Assembly: GCA_016858145.1 (NCBI GenBank)
Contig: JAEHOE010000001.1
Coordinates: 3,906,001 to 3,970,000 of the forward strand
Direction of reading: 5' to 3'
Origin: Edaphochlamys debaryana
Lineage: Eukaryota; Chlorophyta; Chlorophyceae; Chlamydomonadales
Length of the DNA stretch: 64,000 nucleotides
Each line of letters starts with the position of its first letter. The stretch's first letter is position 1. The notes under the pieces were generated by a model. That model worked only from the letters and a program-made list of their open reading frames with translations. It was not told the origin of the DNA and made no database searches. The position numbers and the translations under genes are program-made. Below are positions 46,601-57,801 of the stretch, piece after piece.

Positions 46601-49326
46601 GCGGCCGGTGGAGCGGGGCGGGTTGGTGATCTGGCAGGACGGGAGGTGAGGGGCCGGGTGGCGAGCGCGGTTTGGTGAGGCGCAAGCCGGAGGCCGATAT
46701 CGGCCCTCCAAGCTAGAGCTCCCGGCCAGGGACGTTAGGTCACCGCCCGCCCGCGGTCCAGCCAAGCCGCAGCCGGGCGTAAACCCTTCGGCCACCAGGC
46801 ACATGCCCCCTCTCCCCGCCCGCTTCTCACCTCCCGCCTCCATCCCCCCCCCCCGCCATTCCCCCCACCCCCCACCTGCACCAGCACCAGCTGCCCCCTC
46901 CACTCCGGGTGCTGGTCCAGCAGGCGGTCCAGCGCCAGCAGCTTGAGCTCCACCCCCTTGAACACGTCCAGGTCGTCGCAGCCCACCAGCACCGTCAGGC
47001 CCGCGAACTGCGCCACCAGCTCCCCGCGCCGCCACTTGAACTCGTCCCACGAGAAGCCGTCCAGGTAGCGCCCCGGGTTGACGCCTGGGGTTTCGGGTGG
47101 AGGGGAAGGGGTGGAAGAGTGAGTTTGTGAGGGCGCAAGGGCCCCTGCTCAAGGCCGCAGGCGAGAGCACGGCGGGTCAGAAGGCAGCAGGGTGGCCTGG
47201 GCCTGATCTGGGCAGTGCTGGGACCCTGCTTGTTAAGGGCAGCAGAGGGCAGCACGGGGCAGGTTGCGGCACCGCCAACAGGCGCGATTACCCCAGGCCC
47301 GCAGAGCACCGCCCGGTAGCCCCCTGCGCACCCGTGGGCATGATCTTGACGCCCACGGTGCGGCCGTAGTACTCAATGGTGATGGAGCCGCGGGACGTCT
47401 CGTGCTCCAGCCCCAGCATGCGGGAGCAGCACGACAGGAAGTGCCGCGCGTAGTCGAACGTGTGGAAGCCTGCGGGCGGGGGCGGGGGGCGGCCGGGCGG
47501 GTGCGGGCGGGGCATGATCGAGGCCAGCCCCACCAGCCTCCGGCGGCAGCATGTCACCACCGGCCTCCCACCGGGCAGGCCCCCCATGCTTGTTCCCAGC
47601 AGGAGGCACTGTTCCGCCCGACCATGGGGCCGTCCCGCCCATGCTCTCCCGTCGGCGCTGTGGTCACGCGCCCGCGGAGGGTGTGCTCCTCCACCGCCAG
47701 CAGCTGCTCTGGCTTGCAGCCTCACGGCTCTCAGCTGCCAAGCCGGCCGCCACTGCCTTGCCGCCTTCTGCTCGCTGGCTCCTCCACGCCTCCGCCTGGG
47801 CTGCGCCACCTCCTCTCTCTTCTCCGCGGCTGACACGAAACGCCGGATTGCCCCCGTCCCCCTAGCCGCGATCACCCGCTCCTCCTCGCCCCCTTCAAGT
47901 TCCTCTCCACGATAGGTCCCTCCGCCCGTCGTCCACCCCGTCCCGCTTGCCCTTTCGCCCCCCCTACCCCCCTCCTCCCCCCCCACCGATGAGGTCCGCG
48001 TTCAGCAGCGAGCGCAGCAGCTCCTCCCGCTTGGGAAAGGTGCGGAATATCTCCGAGGAGGGGAAGGGCGAGTGCAGGAACAGGCCGCAGCGTATCCGGT
48101 TGAAGCGCTTGCGCAGCAGGCTGGGCAGCACCAGCAGGTGGTAGTCGTGGATCCACACGTAGTCGGCGTCCGTCGCAGACTCCTCCACCACCTTCTCACA
48201 GAAGATCTGCACCGCGAGAGAGGGGGGGGGAATACGGTGCCGGTGGGCAGCCGGGAGGGACACACGCTTGCGCCCCTCTACTCGGGTCGTGGCTGCATGC
48301 TTCGTGCCCAGCATGGCCCCTTGTATGGCCCCCGGCCGCGCGTGTAGCCCCCACCGCCCCACCTTGTTGGCCTTCACGTAGGCCTGCCACATCTCCTGGT
48401 CGAAGCGCCCCGAGCTCTCCGGCGACACCGGCAGCACGTAGTGGAACAGCGGCCACATCTGCTGCTTGCAGCACCCTGCGGGGCCGGGGCGGGGCCAGGA
48501 ACGGCACCGGAACCGCCCGCGTCACAGCCCCGTCTCACAGACCCGGCAGCACACGTGGCCAGAGGATGGGCCGCACGGGTGGCTGATTCCGTGTGTGCCA
48601 GCCGGGCGGGGGCAACTGCCGGGAAGGTTGGGGCGGCCGCCCCAACCCCCTGCCCCACCCACCCTTGTAGAACTTGTCCCGGATGTCCTTCTCAATGAAC
48701 ACCGGGCAGCAGTTATACAACCGTTTGAGCTGTGCCGCCACGGCCTGCGATCGCGTCCCGGCACACGAGTGCAGGTCAGTCGTCTCTCGGCGGCATGCGC
48801 GGGACATTCGTGCACCGGCTGTCACACGCTGGCCTTACGTCTTGCTCCTCGACCGCGACCTCCACGGGAAGAGAGCCCACGTACATGACCTCCAGGTCGG
48901 AGGGCACTCCTTCCTGCGTGGCACAGACGTGTGTCGCGCATCCGTGTCTGCACAGGGCCAGCCGGGCCCCTCTGCTTCCTAGCGGCTTTGCTCGCACCTT
49001 AGCTTGCCCAACGAGAGCATCCTCGTCCCACTCGAACTCCCAGCCGCTGGCGCCTCGCTTCGTCCGCAGTGGCAGGTGGTTGCTTACAATTATCAGCCTG
49101 CGGTCCCGCACCACTCCATGGACTCCATGTCTTGTTGCACCACGCTTTCAGGTGCAAGGACGAACCTGGCCGTTCTCCCGTCATGGCTCTCCAGCGACAG
49201 GCGTGAGGACGGAATTGTGCCCAGCCGCCCTCCTCCGCTCAGCGGGCTGGGAGCGGCCTCGAGCCCTAGCCCTGTCTCGGCAAGTGCCGCTAAGTTATGG
49301 AAGCTGCCGCGAGCGGAGTGGTGCAT
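43635..49326 (-). CDS. TPS: Class II trehalose-6-phosphate synthase/phosphatase fusion
   Basis: Exons: 49326-49166, 49097-48998, 48913-48839, 48744-48663, 48475-48363, 48206-47987, 47469-47332, 47084-46876, 46630-46318, 46018-45822, 45557-45427, 45160-44971, 44663-44442, 44296-43994, 43763-43635; 860 aa, the usual class II length. The N-terminus has SFHNLAAL, like the SYSNLL motif of plant class II proteins. The GT20 synthase part shows LIIVSNHLPLR, WIHDYHLLVLPSLLR, HSPFPSSEIFR, GFHTFDYARHFLSCCSRMLG, NPGRYLDGF, and RDGMNLVPYEYIVCRQ. The HAD phosphatase part shows FFLDYDGTLTG and IGDDRSDEDMY, while the second HAD motif reads FLFSSSPKADL instead of the usual VSGR. Many class II members are regulatory rather than catalytic; whether this one makes trehalose 6-phosphate cannot be told here. 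An alanine stretch precedes GGPDFMLCIGDD. Confidence 0.92.
46021..46140 (+). repeat. Purine-rich tract in an intron of the TPS/TPP gene
   Basis: About 120 bases dominated by G and A on the plus strand, with a tandem GGGAGGAGAAA pair. It lies just past the acceptor of exon 10 on the gene strand, so the transcript is pyrimidine-rich before that acceptor. Confidence 0.65.
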
Positions 49327-50455
49327 GTTTGCTTGGCTTCCAGAACACGAAAATGCCTCTACTGTTCTGGTAAGCTGGGACCAGACGTCATACTGCCTAC
49401 TGAAGTGAGCGATAACAGACGCCACGCAGTACTGTCGCGGCTTTGGGAGTCAGAGAGCCAGAAGGATTGCCACACCAGCGCAGCATGGGATTAGCCCCGC
49501 GACTGCCGGCACCGTGAGGCACCGTGCCCCTGCTCTCTCGTCCCCAGTTACGGCATGAAGACAGCCCGTTGTCGCTGTGGGGGATTTCGCAAAGGGGTCG
49601 CACACGACCGTCGCCGGAACCGTTATGCCGCACGGCCCCGGAACCACGCCCCAGCCACCCGCACCGCCGGACCGCCGGCGCACAGCAACCCCTTGTGTGC
49701 CTTTCCTTTCCCTTCAGATCAGCGGTCCCCATGACTCCGCTGAGGCACGCCGGTGCTGCGCACCTGCTGCGAGTCGGGGCTTGCATGGGGTTCCCCTGCC
49801 CCTCTGTCGCGGACCACTTGCGATTGGCTGCCAACTCGTCGTTCAGCTGCTATGCATCTCGCTGGGGTCCCCTCAATGCCCTCTTGCTTGGCCCCATACC
49901 CCCAGTAGATGGTTACAGCCAGCCCTCCTGCCTAGAAGATGCTCAGAACGCTGCCCGTACATCCCAGGGTACTTTGTCCTTCTGGCATCGGCAGGAACGC
50001 CCATGATCATGGTATCGCTTCCCAGCGACTCCCCTACCTTGCACCACACCTCTGCCACTGCCTGTCCTAAAGTGCTGTCCACTGCTGCCCCCACCCCTCC
50101 AGCCTAGCGACTACCTCCCCGCCTCAAGTTTCAGTCACACCACCCTAGCATTGGATATCTTGGCCCACTCCTCGCCGCGCGCACAGACAATCCGCCGACT
50201 GCAAGTCTGCTCTCCGAGGCTCTCCGCAGCCTGGCTTGCTGGACATCCACGAGGGCAAACAGATATCTACCCTGCCCACGTTACCTGCCAACAACCCTGC
50301 TCCTGTCAAGCATCGCATGCGTCCTCAGCGCCTCACCGTCACTAACTCAGACGACAAGGAGCTACACTAACCGTCTGGTATACACGACCGCATCCAGAGC
50401 CTGCGCAGCTCAGATGCGCAACTCACCACCCCCCAGCCCAACTGCGCCATGCGCC
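49327..50455. other. Intergenic region between the TPS/TPP and HIBCH-like genes (same strand)
   Basis: Contains the second copy of the dispersed repeat and a reversed TGTAA motif at 49913-49917, which may end the HIBCH-like transcript about 540 bases after its stop. No gene recognised. Confidence 0.5.
49793..49883 (+). repeat. Dispersed repeat, copy B
   Basis: Partner of 42555-42645. Lies in the 5' flank of the TPS/TPP gene. Similarity stops sharply at TGCCCTC on the right. Confidence 0.85.
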
Positions 50456-53375
50456 TCACATCCTCGACGCCAGCTGCCCCTCCGGTGCCCCCCCAAACAG
50501 CGGCGGCTCGTCCGTGAGGGGCGCAAACATGGCCGCCACCACCCCCTCCGGCACGTCCTGCACGCGCCCGTACCGCCACGCGGGCTTGTTGTCCTTGTCT
50601 ATGAGCACCGCCCGCACGCCCTCCAGGAAGTCCGCCTGCCCGTGCACGCACCGCGCCGCCAGGGCGAAGTCCATCTCCAGGCACTGCCGCAGCGACAGGT
50701 GCTGGGAGGCGCTGCGGGAGGGTGGGCGGGCGACGGCAGTGCGGACGGTGGGGGGAGGGAACGGCGGGCCGTGGGTTGAGGGAGGTTAAGGAGGATTGAT
50801 GGCTGCAAGAAGAGGGGCAGCGGAAATGTGCCGGTATGGCGTTCGGTCCTCGCACGCACCTTCGTCGCAGCATCTCCCATGTTACCGCATGAGACAGCGG
50901 GGAGCCCCTGCGCAGCGCCGAGGGGAAAGCACAGTGTGTGCTCAAGTTGACAGCAGGCAGCGACCCTCGCGAGGCAGCTGGCAAGACCGGTGGCGAGTGC
51001 CCGCAGGAACCGGGGGCCCTGCCGGGGCGCAACTTAGCGCAAGTAGGAGGTTGCGCTTCTGAGCAACCAAGCTGGTAGCGGCCACCTTTGGCTCGAGCAG
51101 GCAATCTCTGCCGGAACGTAAATCCTTCCCTGACTTCCGAGCTTCCCAGCCCCCTCCCCAGCCCGGCCCCGCCTGCGCATGGCCGCCAGCGTGGAGCGCA
51201 GGAACGCCAGCACCTCGGCCGCCGGGCCGCCGCCGTCGGCCCCCGCCGCCAGCGCGGCGTCCCGCTCCGCCGCCGCCACGCCCGCCTCCAGGCTCTCCAC
51301 CACCGCCGCCACGCTGCTCCGCCCGAAGTGCGCGTTGATGTGCGGCAGCTTCCACTCCAGCAGCGCACTCGAGCGGGGCACCACACGGGCCGCCTCGTCC
51401 TGCGGCACACCGAGAGTGGACCAACGGTCGCCCAGCGAGCTTCAACAACAACCTCTCAATCCCCAGTTGCCAAACACCGTGCTCGCGACCCGGCTAGACA
51501 GATTTGACGCGGCGCGGGTTTGCATGGAGGCCAGCCACGTGGCAGGAGTCGAGAGCTCTCGGTTCGGAGCTCCCTCACCTGCGTGGCCGCCTCCATGCCC
51601 CTGAGCAGCCGGTCCACCTCGGCGGGGTCGGCCGCGCGAGCGCCCAGCGCCACCAGCGCCGCCTCCAGCTCGGGAAGGCGCGCGGAGGGCAGGTAGTGCG
51701 TGGCGAAACCGGCGTCCTTCACCTCAGCACCTGGAGCGGGCGAGTTGCGGAGGCGCAGAGTACCGTAAGCGGGCGCGGCGGAGGCTTGGCGCAGACGCAT
51801 GCAGTGCTGCCAGCTGCAGCCCGCCATTCGTAAGGAGGGTCGCCCCGCCCAGTGTTGCCACCATGTCCGCCCCCGCGCCCCCCGCCGCCCGCGCACCCGT
51901 GAGCCGCTCCCCCGTGAGCCCCATATACCGCCCCAGCTGCCCCGGCAGGCGGTGCAGGAAGAAGGAGGCGCCGATGTCCGGGAACAGCCCGATGGCGCAC
52001 TCGGGCATGGCCAGCACCGTCCTGCGAGGTACCGTGCGAAGGCAAAGATGCATGCGGACTCAACAGAGACGCGAGGTGCCTCGCTCGGTCCCCGCTCCTC
52101 CACCTAACCCCAAGGGCTATCGCCTTCAGCCCCCTTCCGCCCCCAGCCCGCTCACCGCTCCGTGGCCACCCTGAAGCTGCCGTGGTACGACACGCCCACG
52201 CCGCCCCCCATCACGATGCCGTCCAGCAGGGCCACGTACGGCACCGGCAGTTGGGCGATGGCCAGGTTGTTGGCGTACTCGATCCGGAAGAAAGTTACGC
52301 CCGCGGCTGGGTCGGGCGTGCCGGCGCGGGCGCGGATGACCAGGTCCTTCACGTCGCCGCCAGCGCAGAAGGCCTTTGCGGGGGGGGAGGTTAAGGGAAG
52401 GAAAGAAGGAAGGTGGGTGAGGGCAGGTATCTCAGCAAAGACGGCGAAAGCGGAGGGCGCTTGCTGATGGTCGGGTTTGAAGGTGGCCAACTTTTGGGCG
52501 AGCATCGTGCACCGGCACTTCCACGACACTATCACAGAATGTAGCGTAGGCACGCAGCAGCGCTGTGCGCACCTTGCCTCCCGCGCCCCGCACCAGCACG
52601 CACGCAACCGGCACCCCCGGCTGCGGCTGCGCTGTGAACTCGGCGTTCAGCTCCAGCAGCCGTGTGACCTGGGGAGGTACCGCATGCGGGTTGTGGGCGC
52701 AGGGGCAAGCCTGAGCTACAGAGGGAGGCCGCGGAGCCAGTTGTACGCGCAATTCAAGCTCGCCTCCCTGCGCCTGTGGTGGCCTCAGCCGTGTCCCCCA
52801 AGGGTTGCCTCACCAAGCTGCCCCCGCCCCGGCAGCGAACCCACCATGCCGGTGCTTAGCGAGTTGAGTGCTTTGGGACTGCAGGCATGCACAGGTGGGG
52901 CAGGTGCTTGGTCTGGCGCTCAGCACGCGGCCGGTGCCCACATGGCGAGCTGGGAACCCATGATGGCCTATACCCCACCGGTTGCCCCCTCCCGCACCGG
53001 TTGAGGGTGATGCATGCCACTGCCCCCCTTCGCTCCATCAGCACCTAAGGCGGTTTGGGGGGCAGAGGGCCGGGGAGGTATGCCAGGCGTATACCAGGCG
53101 GTCCGCCCAGCCAGTGCCGTGACTGGAGTAAGCGGGGCCTGCGTCACGCCTGGGGTGACGCCCCAGCGCTGTAAGGGCCCCGGCAAGCGCTCGCGAGCCC
53201 CCGTTGCCCGTCACGGTCAATGCCCGGCAAGCTGTGGCCACAGGCGTGCCTTGCAAGCACCTCGTCGGCCGCTGTGCGTGACCCTGCCATGCAGATGCAC
53301 CTGCACCAACTGCTCCCCTCGACCTCCGCCTCCGTCAACATGATATCGCACCTCTGGTTCGGCCGGTTGCGCCAT
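50456..53375 (-). CDS. HIBCH: 3-hydroxyisobutyryl-CoA hydrolase (CHY1/HIBCH type, crotonase fold)
   Basis: Exons: 53375-53301, 53044-52998, 52878-52845, 52668-52573, 52373-52156, 52021-51897, 51730-51579, 51399-51173, 50711-50456; 409 aa. Acts in valine breakdown. Motifs in order: [43 protein letters not shown] (oxyanion-hole glycines), [20 protein letters not shown] (the Glu and Asp of the hydrolase site), [33 protein letters not shown], and [18 protein letters not shown]. These place it with hydrolases rather than enoyl-CoA hydratases. The C-terminus is SRM, a minor plant-type peroxisomal signal, as Arabidopsis CHY1 is peroxisomal with a different tripeptide. The intron after LAAMR needs a GC donor (AG|GC): only that phase joins MRS to [12 protein letters not shown]. 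The leader [15 protein letters not shown] does not look like a mitochondrial presequence. Confidence 0.9.
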
Positions 53376-53610
53376 CGTAGACTGCGGGTGGAGCGTGTGT
53401 GGAGACGTGGAGACGGCAAGTGCACGCGCGACGAGGGTAGCCCTAGCTCGCTGAGCAGCAAATGCGCGCATGTGGCGAGTTCCGTATATGAGCTCTGGTG
53501 TCAGATAGAAGCGTGCACTAGGATTGCATTGGGGCGGGTCGCTCGTTTCGATCGCGCCGTTTGGCGCGACCACTCGCCGCTCCCTCCGGCATAGCCCATA
53601 TACAAATAGG
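53376..53610. promoter_or_regulatory. Divergent promoter region, HIBCH-like / SET-MYND genes
   Basis: The start codons are only 235 bases apart and face away. TATA-like strings occur at CGTATATGAG near 53483 and ATATACAAATA near 53598; the second is only about 10 bases before the SET-MYND ATG, so it is unlikely to serve that start. Confidence 0.5.
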
Positions 53611-56600
53611 ATGGCCCCAAAGCGGGAGGCCGTGCTGACGGGCGCCGAGCCCAGGTGCGCCCGCAAGCTGCGATTCTGGAGGACCGATTGCCGCGGCGGC
53701 GACTGTGCCAGCATGATAACGGAAGAACTGGTTGCAGGCACGTGCCAGACAAGGGTCTGGGCCTGGTGTCTACGCGGGAACTGCCGCTGGGGACGGTCAT
53801 CTTGCAGGTGAGGGGGGGGGAGGCGGCCGGGGCAGCGGAGGAGGGGCGGAGGAAAGCCGCTGCCTGGAACAGGGGCAACATGTGGCAAGAGAAGGCCGAG
53901 TTTTGCCTCCCTTTCCTCCACACCCCGCGTCTCCCGCTCCCCCTCCCGTAGGAGCGCCCGTACGCGACAGCCCTCCTGCCCCACGCCCAGCCAGAGGTGT
54001 GCCGCAACTGCCTTGCCCCAGTGCAGGCCACCACCAAGGGCCGCCAGACCTGCCAGGGGTAAGCGCGCCGGCAGACGGGGCCGCAGGAGGCCTGGCCGTC
54101 AACGCCCCCCTCGGCCCCCGCAGGTGCCACTCCGCCCACTACTGCAGCTACCGCTGCTCCTCCCTGGACCGCAACAGCCACCGGGAGAGCGGCGAGTGCT
54201 GGCTCTTCTCGCAGCACGCTGAGCTGCGGTGAGCGGGAAGGCAGGGCCGTCCCATAAACTCTGCCCAACCTACATCCCTTCCGATTGCCTTCCGCCCTGT
54301 CTTAACCCCTCGCCCTGCTCTGCACCCCTACCACCCCTACGGTTGCAGGCGCCTGGCGCCGGAGGGCCTCCGGCGCGAGGCCATCCTGGCGCTGCGGCAC
54401 CTGCACGTGTGGCCCCAGCCAGCGCCTGCAACCGGGCCCAGCGCCGAGCAGCCGCCTCTTACCCCGGCGGATGCGCCTCTGAGCTGCCGTGAGGAGCTGC
54501 TGGCGGCCGGCTCCCCGCTGGACGCGGAGCTGGCGGCGTGGCAGGGCTCGGCGCAGACGGCTGGGCCCGGGGAGGGCCAGACGGTGCCTGCAGAGTTGGC
54601 AGCGAGGGCGGAAGAGGGAGCGCAGTTCGGCCTGGGGCCTGGCCTGACGCGGCTGTGCGAGCTACTTGTCCGGGCGGCACTGGCGGTGAGAGAGGGGCGG
54701 GGCGCCGTGCCACCGAGAAGGCGTACGGCGGCTTGTTGTGAAGGCCCTCGACATGAGCTTTCAGAGCTCAAGGGTTTTCAAACGTGCTGTTTGCTCCGGC
54801 CGGTCTTCCGCGCAGGGTCAGGCCGCTCGCCGCGCTCGGGAGCTTTCGGACCAGCGCCGTCAGCAGCGGCGGGAGCAGCGGCGGCGCGCGAAGGAGGCAC
54901 AGAAGGCGGAGGCGGCCAACGGCTCCCGTCCCGCCGACGCGCCCTCCCGCTCCTCCCGCTCGTCCTCCTCTTCGTCCTCCTCCTCTTCCTCGGACGACTC
55001 GTCAGACGATGAGGCCTCTGCGCCCGCTCCGCAGCTGAGTGCTGCCGCGGGTGCCCCGGTGGACGCTGGGGCAGTGGCCATGGCGGCCCGCGCCATCGCC
55101 ACGGCTGTGGTGAACGCGCTCGAGGTGGCCCTCTACCCGCCCTTCGCCGCCGGCCTGGTGGGCGCGGGGCGGCAGGCGGTGGCGGCCGCAGCCGAGCACG
55201 CGGGCACACCCCTGGCCCTGTACAGGTGCGCGGGGCGGCGCTCGGCTGCGCAGCAGCCTGGGCGTGCCAAGCCCTTGCATCAAGGTACCCACGAGTTGCT
55301 TGTCTTGCCGCCCTATGGCCCCAGGGCTGCCTGCCGCATCAACCACTCGTGCCGGCCCTCCGCCGCCTACCACTTCCGGCCCGGGGGGCAGCTGCTGGCG
55401 CGGCTCACGGCCGACCTGGCCGAGGGGCAGGAGGTGCGGGGGCGCTGCGGTGTGGGTGGTGGTGGAACGAGGTGATGACGCACGTGGGCCCATCTCGGTG
55501 CGGGCCCTGCCCCTTGCTGACGGCGCCTCAACCTCGCAGGTGACGTTGGCCTATGTGGACCTGGCCTGGCCGCGCTTTCGCCGCCGTCGGCAGCTGGGCG
55601 ACAAGTACGGCTTCGCATGCGCCTGCGCCCGGTGCACCGGCGGCGCCGTTGGCGGGGAGGCGGGTGCTGCTGGCGAGCATGCCGCTGCGGGGCCCCTCAG
55701 TGCGGCCGACGCACTGCTATTGGGCGTGAGGGACGGAGCCGCGGCAGGGGCAGCGGTCGTAGAGGTGGCCATGGAGCGGGAGGAGGAGGAGGAGGAGGAG
55801 CCGGGCCAGGAGGCGGAGGCGGCGGAGTCAGACGGCGCGTGCCTGCCGGTGCGGCTGCAGCGACTCGTGCGGGCCTGCGGCACCCGGCTGCTGGGGGAGC
55901 GGGGCGGAGCGGGGGAGGCGTATGCGGCGCTGGTGAGCGGCATGAACCGCCTGGAGGCGGTGGCAGAGGTAGAGGCAGGGGCGGGTGCGGGCGGCCTCTT
56001 GCCCCAGCAGGCCGCCTGCCTGGACGCCTACACCCTGCTGGGGAGCGCCGCCAGGAGGTGCGCGCGGGCCGCAGCGGTCCGGGCAGCCAGCAGTGGAGTT
56101 GAGGCGGCCAGCAGCGGCGGTGGCGGTGGTGGCGACGGAGGGGTGCTCGCGTGGTGGTGCCGAGCCGCGTGCGCCTCACTGGCTGGCGCTGCGGCGGCTG
56201 AGCGGCTGCTCGAAGAGGGTGAGGCGGGAGACAAGGGCGAGGTCGCCGCAACTTCCGTGCTACGCAGCTTGCCTTGTGCCGGCATGCTTCGGGACACAAT
56301 GAAAGCCGCCGCCCTGCTGCTGCCCCTCGCTCCCTCCACCCGCAGAGCCCGCCATGCTGCAGCACGCGGCCTCCGCCTGGAGCGACGCCGCCTCCACTCT
56401 GTGCGAGCTCCTGGCGGCGCTGGCTGGGCGCTCGCCTGCCTCCGCTGCCGCCGACGCCCCGGCGGCCTCCGCTGTGGCCGTGGAGGCCGCCGTGCTGGCG
56501 GCTATGGTGGGGGAGCGGACCCGCATCCAGGGCATCGCGCGGGGGATGCTCAGGGCGAACGGAGCCGGGGCTGGGGCATCGGGGCGGGGAGAGGAGGGGC

Positions 56601-57324
56601 CTGCCAGCAAGCGGCAGCGGCTGGAGGAACAGGGCCGGAGCCAAGAGGCGCATGGGAGCTGGAGTGATGTGAAGGCGAAGCGGCACAGTGATCGGGAGCG
56701 GGACGTGGTGGACGGCGTCTGGAAGCGTGAGCGGAGCCCCGAACTCGCTTGCCAGGGCCCGACGCAGCGCAACTTCACGCCTCCGCCCTGCACTGTCTCT
56801 GCCTGTGTGCGCCTGTTCGACGCTTGCGCGTGCCGCGCCGCCAACGGGGAATCGGATGCACCAGTATGCTCCACTGCGGTGCGGGCGGTGGAGGAGTGGC
56901 GGCAGCGGAGCCTAACCGAGTCGGAGCCGGCGCTGGCAGCCGAGGGCGCGGAGCAGGTGGGCAGACGTCATCGCCACGTGCTTGTTCAGTGCGCTGTGCC
57001 GCGCTTCAGGAGAACCAGCACTTCACTTCCTGCTCGCCAACAATCATTTTCCACCACCATCGCCCCCTTATTACCTCTTTCCCCCAGGGACTCCCCGCGC
57101 TGGCGGCACACGCTGCAGTGGCCCTGGCCTCGGCCATTGCCCGCCTGCAGCTTCTGCTGCGGCTTCTGCTGGGGGAGGCACACGCCGCCTGCGAGGCAGC
57201 GTCCTTCCTCTCCTTCTTCCCCTCCTGCTACCTGCCGTACCGAGTGAGCGCGGACCTGACGGAGATTGGTAGCGCCCTTCTGGCTCGTATTCACGGACCG
57301 CGCGTTCCCGTACCCTTGTGCTAG
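53611..57324 (+). CDS. SET-MYND (SMYD-like) protein with long low-complexity insertions
   Basis: Model: 53611-53654, 53738-53807, 53952-54058, 54124-54228, 54349-54685, 54816-55225, 55325-55433, 55540-56218, 56346-56956, 57088-57324; 902 aa. The SET start KGLGLVSTRELPLGTVIL is followed by a MYND zinc finger: CRNCLAPV, CQGCHSAHYCSYRC, H and C (HRESGEC). The later SET part has CRINHSCRPSA (NHSC, cofactor-binding), EGQEVTLAYVD, and a post-SET-like YGFACACARC. SMYD proteins are lysine methyltransferases of histones and other proteins. Between MYND and NHSC there are some 200 extra residues, including an Arg/Gln-rich helix, a run of 11 serines and an acidic DDSSDDEAS patch. The C-terminal 400 residues are Ala/Glu-rich and hard to assign. 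The first exon join (PR|HVPDKG) is the least certain. A second intron inside 56727-56866 is possible. Confidence 0.82.
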
Positions 57325-57801
57325 AGCTTGAGGGGGCCGGGCGAGGGGGGCGGTAAAACGGGCGGTCGGCAGTGAGTTGCCTAGCCGGTGATGTGTCCGC
57401 TCGCGCTGTGTTCATGTAAGCCTTCGGCTGCCTTGCAGCCCACCAGAGCGAGAGATGGGGCGGAGGGCCCAGGCAGGGCCCAGAGGCCTCCCGGGCACGC
57501 ACGGGCCGACGGCCCACGGGCCCCCAGTCCTCAGCCTACTTCAGGCTTGCAGAAATGGCAAGCAATGCAGTTATCTGTGACAGCAACGCACTGAACGCAG
57601 AGAAATGCTGGCGCAGTCGCGCTTCAAAAAATGAGTCCGGATTCGAATTGGATTCAGGGCTGTGGGCTGTCGGCGACGTCGCGGCTGACGCCGGCCGCTG
57701 CGCTGACCACGCACTTCCGCCGAACACATCAAGTAATGCATTCATTAACACCGTCGGGTGGTTGAACGTGACGCGTTGACCTGCTACCTTCTTTTCCATC
57801 G
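57325..57801. other. Intergenic region with polyadenylation signal
   Basis: Holds the TGTAA at 57415-57419 and the promoter of the next gene; nothing else seen. Confidence 0.5.
57415..57419 (+). terminator. Candidate polyadenylation signal of the SET-MYND gene
   Basis: TGTAA about 90 bases after the stop codon at 57322-57324. Confidence 0.6.

Noticed and set aside
48999..49114. Start of the TPS/TPP protein at a GTG at 49114
   Set aside because: GTG is not a normal nuclear start. Splicing 49166 to 49097 gives an ATG at 49326, the class II SFHNL motif and the smooth join TARLIIVSNHLPLR.
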